In this document: positions 1-9,431 of the stretch, one piece after another
Layout: each line of letters opens with the position of its first letter
Position numbering within the stretch: position 1 is the first letter of the stretch
NCBI RefSeq assembly: GCF_900107115.1
Contig: NZ_FNOS01000001.1
Span: 558,001 to 622,000, forward strand
Origin: Salimicrobium album
GTDB taxonomy: Bacteria; Bacillota; Bacilli; Bacillales; Halobacillaceae
Direction: 5' to 3'
DNA: 64,000 nt
Position numbers and translations under genes: made by a program
Notes under the pieces: model-generated
Databases searched by the model: none
Told to the model about the DNA's origin: nothing
Seen by the model: only the letters and a program-made list of their open reading frames with translations

Positions 1-157
1 GCTGAATTCTGTCGGGAAACGGATATTTTTCAGGAACAAGTGCTTTGCCTGAAACCTCCGTTGCAGGCAACTCTTCCCCTTCTTCCGCCTGCACTGCTCC
101 CCCAAGACTGCCAATAACTATTATAACGAACAAAATATTGCACAATACTGCTTTCAT
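1..157 (-). CDS. Exported protein, N-terminal part only
   Basis: The window edge cuts this gene; only about the first 52 residues are visible. It starts at an ATG at 157, preceded by an AGGGGA ribosome site seven bases upstream. The first ~24 residues form a typical signal peptide: a Lys, then a hydrophobic stretch (ILFVIIVIGSLGGA), then VQA before EEGEE, which looks like a signal peptidase I site (A-x-A type). The mature start is acidic. No family can be named from this fragment. It lies downstream of oppF on the same strand, beyond the opp terminator, so it is probably a separate transcription unit. Confidence 0.6.
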   Translation of the reverse strand, partial: MKAVLCNILFVIIVIGSLGGAVQAEEGEELPATEVSGKALVPEKYPFPDRIQ

Positions 158-249
158 TTTACCATCCCCTGCCATCATTTCCTCTATTATATACGAAATT
201 CCTATTCAATGACCATAGATTTCCATTACTTTCATAAAAATACTTATAT

Positions 250-282
250 TTAAAAGGACCGCTTCTATGCAGAAGCGGTCCT
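250..282 (-). terminator. Terminator of the opp operon
   Basis: The inverted repeat AGGACCGCTTC / GAAGCGGTCCT is followed on the minus strand by TTTTAAAT. It lies just after the oppF stop codon. Confidence 0.8.
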
Positions 283-287
283 CCCGG

Positions 288-1223
288 TTACTTACCCGGA
301 TGATCCTGTTGATACTTTTCCATTTCCTTTGTCGTACAAAGTACCCAATGGTCCGGTCGCACTTCACGGAATTCAGGTTCCTCACTCTGATCGTGATCAC
401 TCGGGTCGTAGTTGAATCTTCTTCTGGATCTTTCATAATCCGGATCCGGAAGAGGAATAGCTGATAACAGGGATTTCGTATACGGATGCATCGGGTTCTC
501 ATATAAATCGTCGGCGTCTGCAAGTTCAACCATTTTTCCAAAATACATTACTCCGATACGGTCACTGATATATTTTACCATCGACAAATCGTGGGCGATG
601 AATAAATAAGTGAGACCTTTCTCATTCTGCAGCTTCTTCAGCAGGTTCACCACCTGTGCCTGAATGGAAACATCGAGAGCTGAAATCGGCTCGTCAGCGA
701 TAATAAAGCTCGGGTCTACCGCCAGGGCCCGTGCAATACCGAGACGCTGGCGCTGGCCCCCGCTGAATTCGTGCGGGTAGCGGTTAGCATGATCTTCATT
801 AAGTCCTACTGTTTCAAGCAGGTTCACAACGATATCTTTACGTTCCTGATCGTTGGAAGCAAGGCCGTGAACATCGAGGCCTTCCGCTATAATATCCTCC
901 ACCTTCATACGGGGATTCAAAGAAGCGTAAGGATCCTGAAAAATCATCTGCATTTCCCGATTGAAACGCTTCAATTCTTTTTTATCTTTCACACTGTGTA
1001 CGTCTTCTCCATTAAAAAGCACTTCCCCGTCCGTTGCGTCATAAAGGCGGATGATGGTACGGCCCGTCGTGGATTTTCCGCACCCCGACTCTCCTACAAG
1101 CCCGAAAGTTTCGCCTTTGTATATATCGAAATTAAGGCCATCCACTGCTTTGATGACGCCTTTCCTTCCTGCTTTAAAGTGCTGTTTCAGGTTGTTGATC
1201 TCAAGCAGCTTTTCTTTACTCAT
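288..1223 (-). CDS. oppF: Oligopeptide ABC transporter ATP-binding protein OppF
   Basis: One of the two ATPases that power oligopeptide import at the cytoplasmic face of the membrane. The 311-residue protein has Walker A GESGCGKS (44-51), Q-loop FQDP (95-98), ABC signature SGGQRQR (154-160), Walker B IIADEP (174-179), and the C-terminal oligopeptide-transporter extension around HPYTKSLLSAIP. It is the last gene of oppABCDF and overlaps oppD by four bases, implying translational coupling. OppF is distinguished from OppD by gene order and by its characteristic N-terminus. No anomaly is seen. Confidence 0.95.
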   Translation of the reverse strand: MSKEKLLEINNLKQHFKAGRKGVIKAVDGLNFDIYKGETFGLVGESGCGKSTTGRTIIRLYDATDGEVLFNGEDVHSVKDKKELKRFNREMQMIFQDPYASLNPRMKVEDIIAEGLDVHGLASNDQERKDIVVNLLETVGLNEDHANRYPHEFSGGQRQRLGIARALAVDPSFIIADEPISALDVSIQAQVVNLLKKLQNEKGLTYLFIAHDLSMVKYISDRIGVMYFGKMVELADADDLYENPMHPYTKSLLSAIPLPDPDYERSRRRFNYDPSDHDQSEEPEFREVRPDHWVLCTTKEMEKYQQDHPGK

Positions 1224-2272
1224 ACTCCATCTCCTCCCGCACTTTCCTGTGTCGTCCCTTTCATACGAGTCTGCACACTTTTAGGCGGCTGGACGGCCGG
1301 TGCATTCTCATGAAGAAGCCAGGTAGCTGCGTAGTGATCATCTGATACTTTGAACATCGGTGGTTCCTGTTCAAAATCGATTTTCATGGCGAAATCACTG
1401 CGCGGAGCGAAAGCATCTCCCTTTGGCGGGTGCATCAGATCCGGGGGAGATCCCGGGATGGCGTACAGTTCGTCGTCATTACTGTCAAGCGAAGGCATGG
1501 AGCCGAGCAGCCCCCACGTATAGGGATGTTTCGGGTTGTAGAAAATGTCATCCACTTTACCGATCTCCACTATTTTACCGGCATACATGACAGCTACTCT
1601 GTCAGCTACGTTCGCCACAACTCCTAGATCGTGAGTGATGAACACGATACCGGACTCCATTTCCTTCTGAATATCTTTCATCACTTCAAGAATCTGTGCC
1701 TGAATGGTAACGTCGAGAGCGGTCGTCGGTTCATCTGCAAGAAGAAGCTTCGGATTACACGCAAGCGCAATAGCGATCACTACACGCTGACGCATCCCTC
1801 CTGAGAACTGATGGGGATATTGTTTAAGACGCTCTTCGGCATTTGCGATTCCGACGAGTTCCAGAAGTTCCAGAGCCCTTTTTTTTGCGTCGCTTCTACT
1901 CTTCTTCTGGTGCTTGATCAAACCTTCCATGATCTGATTGCCGACTTTCATCGTCGGGTTCAGGGAAGTCATCGGATCCTGAAAAATCATCGCTATATCT
2001 TTCCCGCGGATTTTGGAAAGTTCTTTATCTTTCATTTTCGTTAAGTCTTTACCCTCAAAAAGGATTTCTCCTTCTTTGATACGGCCCGGAGGACTTGGTA
2101 TAAGTCCCATTAAAGCTTTCGTCGTTACGGATTTACCGGAACCGGACTCGCCTACAATGGCAAGGGTTTCCCCTTTTTTAACACTGAAATCCACACCCCG
2201 GACTGCTTTCACTTCGCCTCCGTAGGTATCAAAGGATACGTGCAGGTTGTTCACTTCGAGTAAGTTATCCAT
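1220..2272 (-). CDS. oppD: Oligopeptide ABC transporter ATP-binding protein OppD
   Basis: Second ATPase of the Opp importer, 350 residues from the ATG at 2272. A longer reading from 2320 would run into oppC, whereas the MDNLLEV start has an AGGGG-type ribosome site and matches family N-termini. Walker A GESGSGKS lies at 41-48, the signature FSGGMRQR in the middle, and Walker B LLLADEP follows. The C-terminal peptide-transporter domain carries HPYTWGLLGSMP. It sits between oppC and oppF in a five-gene operon. Confidence 0.95.
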   Translation of the reverse strand: MDNLLEVNNLHVSFDTYGGEVKAVRGVDFSVKKGETLAIVGESGSGKSVTTKALMGLIPSPPGRIKEGEILFEGKDLTKMKDKELSKIRGKDIAMIFQDPMTSLNPTMKVGNQIMEGLIKHQKKSRSDAKKRALELLELVGIANAEERLKQYPHQFSGGMRQRVVIAIALACNPKLLLADEPTTALDVTIQAQILEVMKDIQKEMESGIVFITHDLGVVANVADRVAVMYAGKIVEIGKVDDIFYNPKHPYTWGLLGSMPSLDSNDDELYAIPGSPPDLMHPPKGDAFAPRSDFAMKIDFEQEPPMFKVSDDHYAATWLLHENAPAVQPPKSVQTRMKGTTQESAGGDGV

Positions 2273-2288
2273 GATGTACCCCTTTCTC

Positions 2289-3425
2289 CTATTCACGCAT
2301 CTTCGGATCGAATGCATCACGAAGACCGTCTGCTAATACGTTAAATCCAATCATCAGTATCGATAATATAAGCGCCGGCCAGAACAGAATGAACGGATAA
2401 ATCTGCAGAGATTTGAACCCTTCATCAATGAGCGTACCGAGAGATGCCTGTGGCGTCGGCAGACCAAGACCGATGAAACTCAGAAAAGCTTCAAAGAAAA
2501 TGGCTGATGGAATCGTAAACATCGTATTAATGATGATCAGTCCCATGACGTTCGGTACGAGGTGTTTTCTGATCACCCTGTTATCCGAGGAACCGAGGGT
2601 CTGGGAAGCGAGCACAAATTCCTGGCTTTTCAGCTTCAGTACCTGTCCCCTCACTATTCTCGCCATCGGAATCCACCCGGTAATGACGAGCGCAATGGTA
2701 ATGGACATGATCCCCGGATCCAGAATGAGGATCATCAGTACGACGACGACAAGGTTCGGTATACCAGTAAGTATTTCAATGATACGCTGCATGTAGTTGT
2801 CGACACGCCCGCCGTAATAGGCGGAAATACCGCCGTAGGCAACCCCGATCACCATATCGATTGCAGCCGCAAGAAGAGCTATGTAAAGAGAAATCCTTGT
2901 TCCTTCCCATACTCTCGTCCACTGATCCCTTCCGAGCCCGTCTGTTCCAAACCAGAAGTTAGAGTCAATACCTTTGGCTGCATATGGGTCGTGTACGGCT
3001 TCGACTCTTGCTTCCCCGCCATCGGATCCATCATTCAATACATTAATTTCCGTGAATTCTTCATCGTTGCTGAATCGGGCAAGTGCACTGGAACGGGCGG
3101 CTTCCACCGTGTCCCCCTCTTCAATCTGAGAGAGTGTCCCATCAAGACCGAGCCAGCCGAGCCCGTCGACCTTCGCAGGGATTTTAGCCCGCGACAGGTC
3201 CTGTTCATTTGCTGTGTATTCATTCATGTAAGGTCCGAATATTGCCATAACAGCTACGATAATAAGGAGGATCAGCCCGGCCATCGCTCCCTTATTCTTC
3301 CGGAGACGGATCATAGAATCTCTCCAGAAGGATAGGCTCGGCCTCCCTATTTCGTGCTGCTCTTCTCTTTCGCGATCCACAGGTACAAATAAATCTTTTG
3401 AAGGTGTTTGATTTTCCATACTCAA
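2289..3425 (-). CDS. oppC: Oligopeptide ABC transporter permease OppC with enlarged extracytoplasmic loop
   Basis: Membrane permease that forms the translocation channel with OppB. The first membrane helix spans about residues 47-64; further helices follow after 170, with the EAA-type cytoplasmic loop in the second half. At 378 residues it is roughly 70 longer than typical OppC (about 305). The extra length is an acidic segment at about 88-150, between helix 1 and the conserved FWFGTDGLGRD motif (157-167), so it should face outside. oppC starts one base after the oppB stop. A start two codons downstream (second Met) is equally possible. Confidence 0.93.
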   Translation of the reverse strand: MSMENQTPSKDLFVPVDREREEQHEIGRPSLSFWRDSMIRLRKNKGAMAGLILLIIVAVMAIFGPYMNEYTANEQDLSRAKIPAKVDGLGWLGLDGTLSQIEEGDTVEAARSSALARFSNDEEFTEINVLNDGSDGGEARVEAVHDPYAAKGIDSNFWFGTDGLGRDQWTRVWEGTRISLYIALLAAAIDMVIGVAYGGISAYYGGRVDNYMQRIIEILTGIPNLVVVVLMILILDPGIMSITIALVITGWIPMARIVRGQVLKLKSQEFVLASQTLGSSDNRVIRKHLVPNVMGLIIINTMFTIPSAIFFEAFLSFIGLGLPTPQASLGTLIDEGFKSLQIYPFILFWPALILSILMIGFNVLADGLRDAFDPKMRE

Positions 3426-4352
3426 TTAATCTCCTTCTGTCAGTCGGATTCTTGGATCAATGAGCCCGTATAACAGGTCAATGATCAGGATGATAAGGAT
3501 GAACAGGAACGAGAAGAAAAGTGTCGTCCCCATAATAATCGGGTAGTCGTTTGTGTTGATGGATTTGACAAACTGTTCTCCGATCCCCGGTACCGAGAAA
3601 ATGTTTTCAATTACGAGCGTACCTGTCATCAGACTTACAGCAAGCGGTCCGATAATGGTTATAATCGGAATGAGAGCGTTACGAAGTCCGTGTTTGAATA
3701 CCACTCCGAACTTGTTCACTCCTTTTGCCCTCGCCGTAGTTATAAAATCGGAACCAAGTACTTCCAGCATTTCAGTCCGCATGTAACGAGCGGCAATTGC
3801 AATTGGGAAGATCGCCAACGCTATGGTTGGTAAGATTGTGTATTCCCAGCCTTCCCAAAGAGCAACTGGAAAAAGCCCCCACTGAACGCCTAAATAAAAT
3901 TGAAGAATACCCGCGAACACGAAAGAAGGTATGGATTTACCTATGACCGCGATGAATGTGGAACCGTAGTCCACGACCCCGTTGTGATAAATCGCCGCCA
4001 TCAATCCGAGCAGAACACCGATTATCGTTCCTAAGATTAGAGACTGTGCTCCGAGTGTCATCGAAGGCCCCATTCTTTCGAGCAGAATCGTCGTTACTTC
4101 ACGATTATCAAATTGGAACGAAAGCCCGAGGTCTCCCTGGAAAAGTCCGGTAATATAATTGAAATACTGGACAGGGAGAGGGTCATTCAAACCGTATTTC
4201 TCCAAAACAATCGCCTGCTGCTCTTCCGACAGCTTATCTGCAGCACTTAAAGGTGTACCCGGCAGAAGCTTCATCAGGAAAAACGTCATCGTTGCAATGA
4301 GCAGCAACGTTATTAACATATACACAAGTCTCTCTAATATGTAACGCACCAT
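3426..4352 (-). CDS. oppB: Oligopeptide ABC transporter permease OppB
   Basis: 308-residue permease partner of OppC. The N-terminus MVRYILERLVYMLITLLLIATMTF is the family's cytoplasmic leader plus helix 1, and the 'LPGTP' segment after it is typical of OppB/DppB. A total of six membrane helices is expected; the binding-protein-dependent transport signature lies near 'ARAKGVNKFGVVFKHGLRNALIP'-type sequence at about 210-232. It is separated from oppA by 162 bases that hold a hairpin. Confidence 0.95.
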   Translation of the reverse strand: MVRYILERLVYMLITLLLIATMTFFLMKLLPGTPLSAADKLSEEQQAIVLEKYGLNDPLPVQYFNYITGLFQGDLGLSFQFDNREVTTILLERMGPSMTLGAQSLILGTIIGVLLGLMAAIYHNGVVDYGSTFIAVIGKSIPSFVFAGILQFYLGVQWGLFPVALWEGWEYTILPTIALAIFPIAIAARYMRTEMLEVLGSDFITTARAKGVNKFGVVFKHGLRNALIPIITIIGPLAVSLMTGTLVIENIFSVPGIGEQFVKSINTNDYPIIMGTTLFFSFLFILIILIIDLLYGLIDPRIRLTEGD

Positions 4353-4438
4353 ATGCTGACACCTCCTGGTTGTAAAATCTTTTAAAAGTAGTTAATTGAC
4401 TGAAAGTTCCGTATTATCGGAAAAATTCCTTTACAGGG

Positions 4439-4473
4439 AAAAAGAGAGCATACGTCCTGCGACATATACTCTC
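4439..4473 (-). terminator. Hairpin between oppA and oppB (partial terminator)
   Basis: On the minus strand an 11-bp stem (GAGAGTATATG with CGTATGCTCTC, two G-U pairs) is followed by TTTTT. It lies inside the opp operon. Such hairpins commonly let the binding protein be made in excess over the membrane components; that role is inferred here. Confidence 0.7.
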
Positions 4474-4514
4474 CTTTCTTGTTAATGGCCTATATAAAGT
4501 TAAGAATGTCCTTC

Positions 4515-6191
4515 TTATTTACCTTCAATATAAGCATACTTGTACGTGTAGTCGGCACCCATAGGGTTTACATAGACACCTTTTACATAAGGTTTCTGCA
4601 GCTGGGCCACACTACGCTGATAAAGTGGAGCAAGTACAGCATCTTCTTTCATAAGCAGTTCCTCCGCCTTCAGGAAGTTCTCCCAACGGGCTTCAGGATC
4701 CTGTGCAAGGTCCGTATTCGCTTCATTGATCAGTTTATCGTATTCTTCACTTGCATAACCGGTATGGTTGTTACCACCGTCTGTCAACCACAAGTTAAGG
4801 AAAGTGTTAGGGTCGATGTAGTCCGGTCCCCAACCTGCGTTCTGCAGCTGATAGTTCATATTCGTATCGCGCTCAAGACGTACTTCAAACGGCACGGAGT
4901 TCACTTTAACGGAAAGTCCCTCAAGCTGCTCCAGCTGATCTTTGATGTAAGCATCAAGGTTCTTGGCCGTTTCTGTATCTCCACCGAGGTACTCAAGTTC
5001 GACAGAATCTTTACCAAGTTCTTCTTTCGCCTTGTTCCAGTGTTCTTTCGCTTTCTCAAGGTCGGATGTTACGAGATCTCCGTTCAGTTCACGGAAATCT
5101 TTTCCGGATTCAGGATGAGAAACGAAGTTCTCAGGAACCTGGCCTGTAGATGCTTTCGAACCGTTGTTCAAAATTACGTCCACCATTCCCTGCCTGTCAA
5201 TTGCGTACTGGATAGCTTTACGTGCGTTCACGTTCGAAAGCACTTCGCCTTCCTGATTCATCTTAATATAGAAAAGTGTAGGTTCATCTTTGATTTGGAA
5301 TTCTTCCGAAGAGCGGTACTCATCCACGAACTCGGAAGATAAATTAGTACGGTCGATTTCACCGGAGTTGTAAAGGTTTACCCCTGTAGCTGTATCTTTC
5401 ACTACGTTTACATTAATTTTATCAAGTTTTACGTTTTCAGCATCCCAGTAGTCTTCGTTCTTGACTACAGTCCAGCCTTCACCGTGATTCCATTCTTGAA
5501 ACTTGTAAGGGCCGTTGGAAAGAAGGGCATCCGCTTCCTGAGCGTAGTTATCTCCCTGCTCCTCAACGAAGTCCTGGTTCAGAGGAAGGAATGTTCCGAA
5601 CGATGTCAGAGTTTCGAAATAAGGCGTCGCCTGTTCTAATTGTACTTCAAGTGTATAATCGTCTTTTGCAGTAACACCAAGTTCACTTACTTCCATTTCA
5701 CCGCTGGCAATCGCCTCGGCGTTTTTAATGACGCCGTTCATCATGTACGGACCGTACTCGGAACCTGTGTCCGGGTTAACGGCACGCTGCCATGCATAGA
5801 CGAAGTCTTCCGCTGTTACAGGGTCTCCGTTGGACCATGTTGCGTCTTCACGAAGATTGAATGTATAAGTCGTTCCGTCTTCGCTCACTTCATGATCTTT
5901 AGCGATTCCAGGCTCCGCCTGGGCATCTTCATCCAGACGATACAGACCGTCTTTCGTGGAACCTAACCACTGGAACGCAACTGCATCGGTAGCCATGGAC
6001 GAATCCATCGTCGGAATATCTGCGGATTCAGAAAGGTTCAATACCTGTTCTCCGTCCCCACCGGAACCTTCGTTATCTGATCCGGAACTTTCTCCGCCCT
6101 CACTACTGCTGTCGCCTCCGCCGGAGCAGGCAGCCAGGAACATACTCAAAGCCAGTGTCAGCACCAGCAATAACCAATTCGACTTCTTCAT
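4515..6191 (-). CDS. oppA: Oligopeptide-binding lipoprotein OppA
   Basis: Extracellular peptide-binding component of the Opp importer, 558 residues from the ATG at 6191. That start has the strong ribosome site GGGGAGGT and gives a clean lipoprotein signal (MKKSNWLLLV..., lipobox LAAC, lipidated Cys near residue 22). A reading from 6269 would prepend 26 implausible residues. After the Cys comes a Ser/Gly/Glu linker and then the SBP_bac_5 fold (for example 'YTFNLREDATWSNGDPVTAEDFVYAW'-like start of the domain). The protein is strongly acidic, as is common in halophiles. A CodY-like box lies in its leader. Confidence 0.95.
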   Translation of the reverse strand: MKKSNWLLLVLTLALSMFLAACSGGGDSSSEGGESSGSDNEGSGGDGEQVLNLSESADIPTMDSSMATDAVAFQWLGSTKDGLYRLDEDAQAEPGIAKDHEVSEDGTTYTFNLREDATWSNGDPVTAEDFVYAWQRAVNPDTGSEYGPYMMNGVIKNAEAIASGEMEVSELGVTAKDDYTLEVQLEQATPYFETLTSFGTFLPLNQDFVEEQGDNYAQEADALLSNGPYKFQEWNHGEGWTVVKNEDYWDAENVKLDKINVNVVKDTATGVNLYNSGEIDRTNLSSEFVDEYRSSEEFQIKDEPTLFYIKMNQEGEVLSNVNARKAIQYAIDRQGMVDVILNNGSKASTGQVPENFVSHPESGKDFRELNGDLVTSDLEKAKEHWNKAKEELGKDSVELEYLGGDTETAKNLDAYIKDQLEQLEGLSVKVNSVPFEVRLERDTNMNYQLQNAGWGPDYIDPNTFLNLWLTDGGNNHTGYASEEYDKLINEANTDLAQDPEARWENFLKAEELLMKEDAVLAPLYQRSVAQLQKPYVKGVYVNPMGADYTYKYAYIEGK

Positions 6192-6218
6192 GTGAAAAAG
6201 ACCTCCCCTTATTATAAA

Positions 6219-6233
6219 TGTATTCTGAAAATT
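6219..6233 (-). promoter_or_regulatory. CodY-like box in the oppA leader
   Basis: On the minus strand the sequence AATTTTCAGAATACA matches the CodY consensus AATTTTCWGAAAATT at 12 of 15 positions. It lies between the probable oppA promoter and the start codon. CodY control of peptide importers is known in other Firmicutes; here it is inferred. Confidence 0.4.
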
Positions 6234-6260
6234 CAGCGGTTCGAACAACCCGCAATTTGA

Positions 6261-6266
6261 ATTATA
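6261..6266 (-). promoter_or_regulatory. Probable oppA promoter -10 element
   Basis: A perfect TATAAT on the minus strand lies about 70 bases upstream of the oppA ATG in an AT-rich stretch. No good -35 hexamer is evident at 17 bases. Confidence 0.45.
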
Positions 6267-6405
6267 CAAGTTTTCTTAAAATTTTGCATTAATTTTTTAA
6301 ATCTTTTTGAAATAAACATTGTTACAAAAGTGGATTCGACCGGTTTTTTAAGTCTAAAGACCTATATTAAATTACAATAACATTACAACTATCACCACCT
6401 TTACC

Positions 6406-6434
6406 TTTGAAGGGACGAAATTCGGTGCTATAAT
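6406..6434 (+). promoter_or_regulatory. Promoter of the small membrane protein gene
   Basis: An extended -10 (TGCTATAAT, hexamer 6429-6434) is preceded by TTGAAG/TTTGAA at about 16-17 bases spacing. The ribosome site GAGGAG follows at 6456. Confidence 0.6.
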
Positions 6435-6470
6435 TGTAACGATTTGTTACATAGTGAGGAGTGTTTGAAT

Positions 6471-6851
6471 ATGGAAGCCGTAAAAAAGGCCTTCTTTGTA
6501 TTGCTCGTTAATCTTGTAATCACCGCTCTGCTTTTTCTGTTCAACGCTCCTGCATATACATTGAAGTATTATATTAATTCCGTTTTCTACGTAGTATTCT
6601 TTTATTTATTCATCGCACTTATGATGTGGGTGATCCGCGGAAGATTCTTCGACGGGATCACTTACAGTTTTCGCAGATTCTACAATAAGACTTCAAAACA
6701 GCGGGATTACCTTGAAGAATGGAAAGGAAAACCTCTGCCCTCAGAAACCGTCAATCACAGCTGGCTCCGGATGTTTTTCTTCCAGGGTGTTTTTATGCTG
6801 ATGATTATGTTTGGACTTTTGTTCTTCTACTATGCAGGGGTTGCAAATTAG
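6471..6851 (+). CDS. Small membrane protein, probably DUF3899 family
   Basis: 126 residues from the ATG at 6471, which follows a GTGAGGAGTG ribosome site; an upstream reading from 6444 lacks one. Three hydrophobic segments are visible: about 7-23, 33-53 and 104-123. Between the last two lies a basic cytoplasmic loop (RGRFFDGITYSFRRFYNKTSKQRDY region). Its size, topology and position next to trpS and opp fit the DUF3899 family of Bacillaceae, which has no assigned function. The family assignment is from recall, not from a search. Confidence 0.65.
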   Translation: MEAVKKAFFVLLVNLVITALLFLFNAPAYTLKYYINSVFYVVFFYLFIALMMWVIRGRFFDGITYSFRRFYNKTSKQRDYLEEWKGKPLPSETVNHSWLRMFFFQGVFMLMIMFGLLFFYYAGVAN

Positions 6852-6869
6852 CACCCGTTTCCCTATACT
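6841..6869 (+). promoter_or_regulatory. Promoter of the trpS T-box transcript
   Basis: TTGCAA (6841-6846) and TATACT (6864-6869) are spaced by 17 bases. They overlap the end of the preceding gene and lead into the T-box leader. Confidence 0.6.
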
Positions 6870-6889
6870 TCTATTACAATATATATTCA

Positions 6890-7110
6890 GAGAACAAGGA
6901 TGGAAGATAAGTACGTACAATGTTCTATTGGTACAGAGACGCTGTGGTGGGTGCGAACAGCGAAGACATAGTACGGAAACTGGGCTTCCGGAGTTTCACC
7001 GTATATCGGCGTTAACGATTAAAGTCGGCTGTATGATCGCAATACAGCAATTAGGGTGGCACCGCGAGCATTCGTCCCTGCACAGGCAGAGAGGAATGCT
7101 TTTTGTATGC
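6890..7110 (+). ncRNA. T-box riboswitch, tryptophan-specific, upstream of trpS
   Basis: The leader carries the canonical T-box AGGGTGGCACCGCG (7053-7066) followed by a terminator stem (AGCATTC / GAATGCT) and TTTTT near 7067-7106. Upstream lies Stem I with an AGAGA bulge and a GGTGG-type distal loop (about 6935-6960). A UGG codon at 6981-6983, on the 3' side of Stem I, is the likely specifier and matches the trpS product. Uncharged tRNA-Trp would stabilise the antiterminator and turn on trpS. The specifier assignment is inferred from position. Confidence 0.9.
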
Positions 7111-7120
7111 AGGAAATTAA

Positions 7121-8149
<1,029 letters not shown>

Positions 8150-8176
8150 ATCTCAAGAAACTTTCCATACGGTACA

Positions 8177-8211
8177 AACCGGAACGTTTTCAGGTTCCGG
8201 TTTTTGTTTTT
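8177..8211 (+). terminator. Terminator after trpS
   Basis: AACCGGAAC / GTTCCGGTT hairpin followed by TTTTGTTTTT. Confidence 0.85.
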
Positions 8212-8389
8212 ACATTCATTAAGGAAGCGGACCAACGGATAAATTGGTATGAACGCTCAAAAATACAGATATGATTTCGTACTTTATGTAAGTATCTGGA
8301 GTACGGTATAATACGTTCAACTCCTTCTTTACTTATGAAAGGATACAAGGTACATTTGAATTGGTAAGCTACGGGAAAGGGGAATAATT

Positions 8390-9367
8390 ATGGCTTCGAG
8401 CCGTGCAGTGCGCAGACGAAGAAAAAGTAAAAGAAAACTGAAATTGTTCGTCGCACTTATATTGATTTTAACATTGACAGTCGTCGGTTACACGGCTTTT
8501 GAATATTTGAGTGGAAAACACAACGCGGAAGGGACGGCTTCTGCAGACGCCAAGGACTCTTCTGGTGAAATGACCAGTGAGTATAAGAAAGAGTGGGAAG
8601 GTACGGATAACGGGGATGGAAAAACGAACGTCCTGATGCTCGGAAGTGATCAGCGCGGCTCGGAAAAATCCCGTACCGATACAATTATGATTGCCCAGTA
8701 CGATCCGGGTGCCCAGTCAGCGAAACTGGTCTCCATTATGAGAGACACATACGTCAAAATACCCGGCCACGGATATAATAAAATAAATGCTGCATTCGCC
8801 ATTGGCGGTCCGGAACTGATGCGGAAAACGATAAAAGAAAATTTTGGTGTGGAGTTGGAGTATTACTCTCTTGTAGATTTTGACGGCTTCACACAAATTG
8901 TGGATACTATCGCTCCGGACGGACTTCGTATCGATGTGGAAAAAGATATGAACTTCGAAGATAGCGCAGGCAAAATCGATCTTGAGGAAGGGGAACAGAA
9001 ACTGGACGGAAAGGAACTGCTCGGGTATGCACGTTTCCGCAAAGATGCGGAAGGGGATTACGGACGTGTCCGCCGCCAGCAGCAGGTGATCACCCGTTTA
9101 AAAGAGGAAATCATTTCCCTGAACGGTGTATTAAAAACACCTCGGCTGATCGGTACAATCCAGCCTTACGTCGATACGAACCTCGGCACCGGGAAAACTC
9201 TTTCCCTGGCCAAGGACTTTCTTTTGAACCCTGTGGAGGATATTGAAAAACTACGCATACCGACTGATGACAATACATGGAATGAACGTAAAGAGTACCC
9301 TATTGGTCTGGTACTGAATCACGATACAGAAGAGACAGCAAGAACGATCCAGGAATTTCTGGAATAA
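8390..9367 (+). CDS. LytR-CpsA-Psr (LCP) family cell-wall glycopolymer ligase
   Basis: A 325-residue type II membrane protein that attaches teichoic-acid-type polymers to peptidoglycan. A basic cytoplasmic tail (residues 1-22) precedes one membrane helix (about 23-43), then the extracytoplasmic LCP domain. Diagnostic residues include the Arg/Asp set in SDQRGSEKSRTDTIM, SIMRDTYV, and the late YARFRKDAEGDYGRVRRQQQ motif. The ATG at 8390 follows GAAAGGGGA. It is a monocistronic gene bounded by a trpS terminator and a terminator shared with fabF. Which of the TagTUV-type paralogues it is cannot be decided. Confidence 0.9.
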   Translation: MASSRAVRRRRKSKRKLKLFVALILILTLTVVGYTAFEYLSGKHNAEGTASADAKDSSGEMTSEYKKEWEGTDNGDGKTNVLMLGSDQRGSEKSRTDTIMIAQYDPGAQSAKLVSIMRDTYVKIPGHGYNKINAAFAIGGPELMRKTIKENFGVELEYYSLVDFDGFTQIVDTIAPDGLRIDVEKDMNFEDSAGKIDLEEGEQKLDGKELLGYARFRKDAEGDYGRVRRQQQVITRLKEEIISLNGVLKTPRLIGTIQPYVDTNLGTGKTLSLAKDFLLNPVEDIEKLRIPTDDNTWNERKEYPIGLVLNHDTEETARTIQEFLE

Positions 9368-9370
9368 GCT

Positions 9371-9408
9371 AAAAGCCTTCCCTGAGATGGTCAGGGAAGG
9401 CTTTTTTG
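9371..9408. terminator. Bidirectional terminator between LCP gene and fabF
   Basis: AAGCCTTCCCTGA / TCAGGGAAGGCTT stem followed by TTTTTT on the plus strand, located between convergent genes. Confidence 0.85.
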
Positions 9409-9431
9409 TAATTTATTAATAGATTACAAAG

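Noticed and set aside
2562-3335. 257-codon plus-strand frame opposite oppC
   Set aside because: Antisense shadow of oppC, no ribosome site, no family.
4479-5342. 287-codon plus-strand frame opposite oppA
   Set aside because: It lies entirely inside oppA on the other strand, has no ribosome site and no recognisable family; it is a frame shadow of a well-supported gene.
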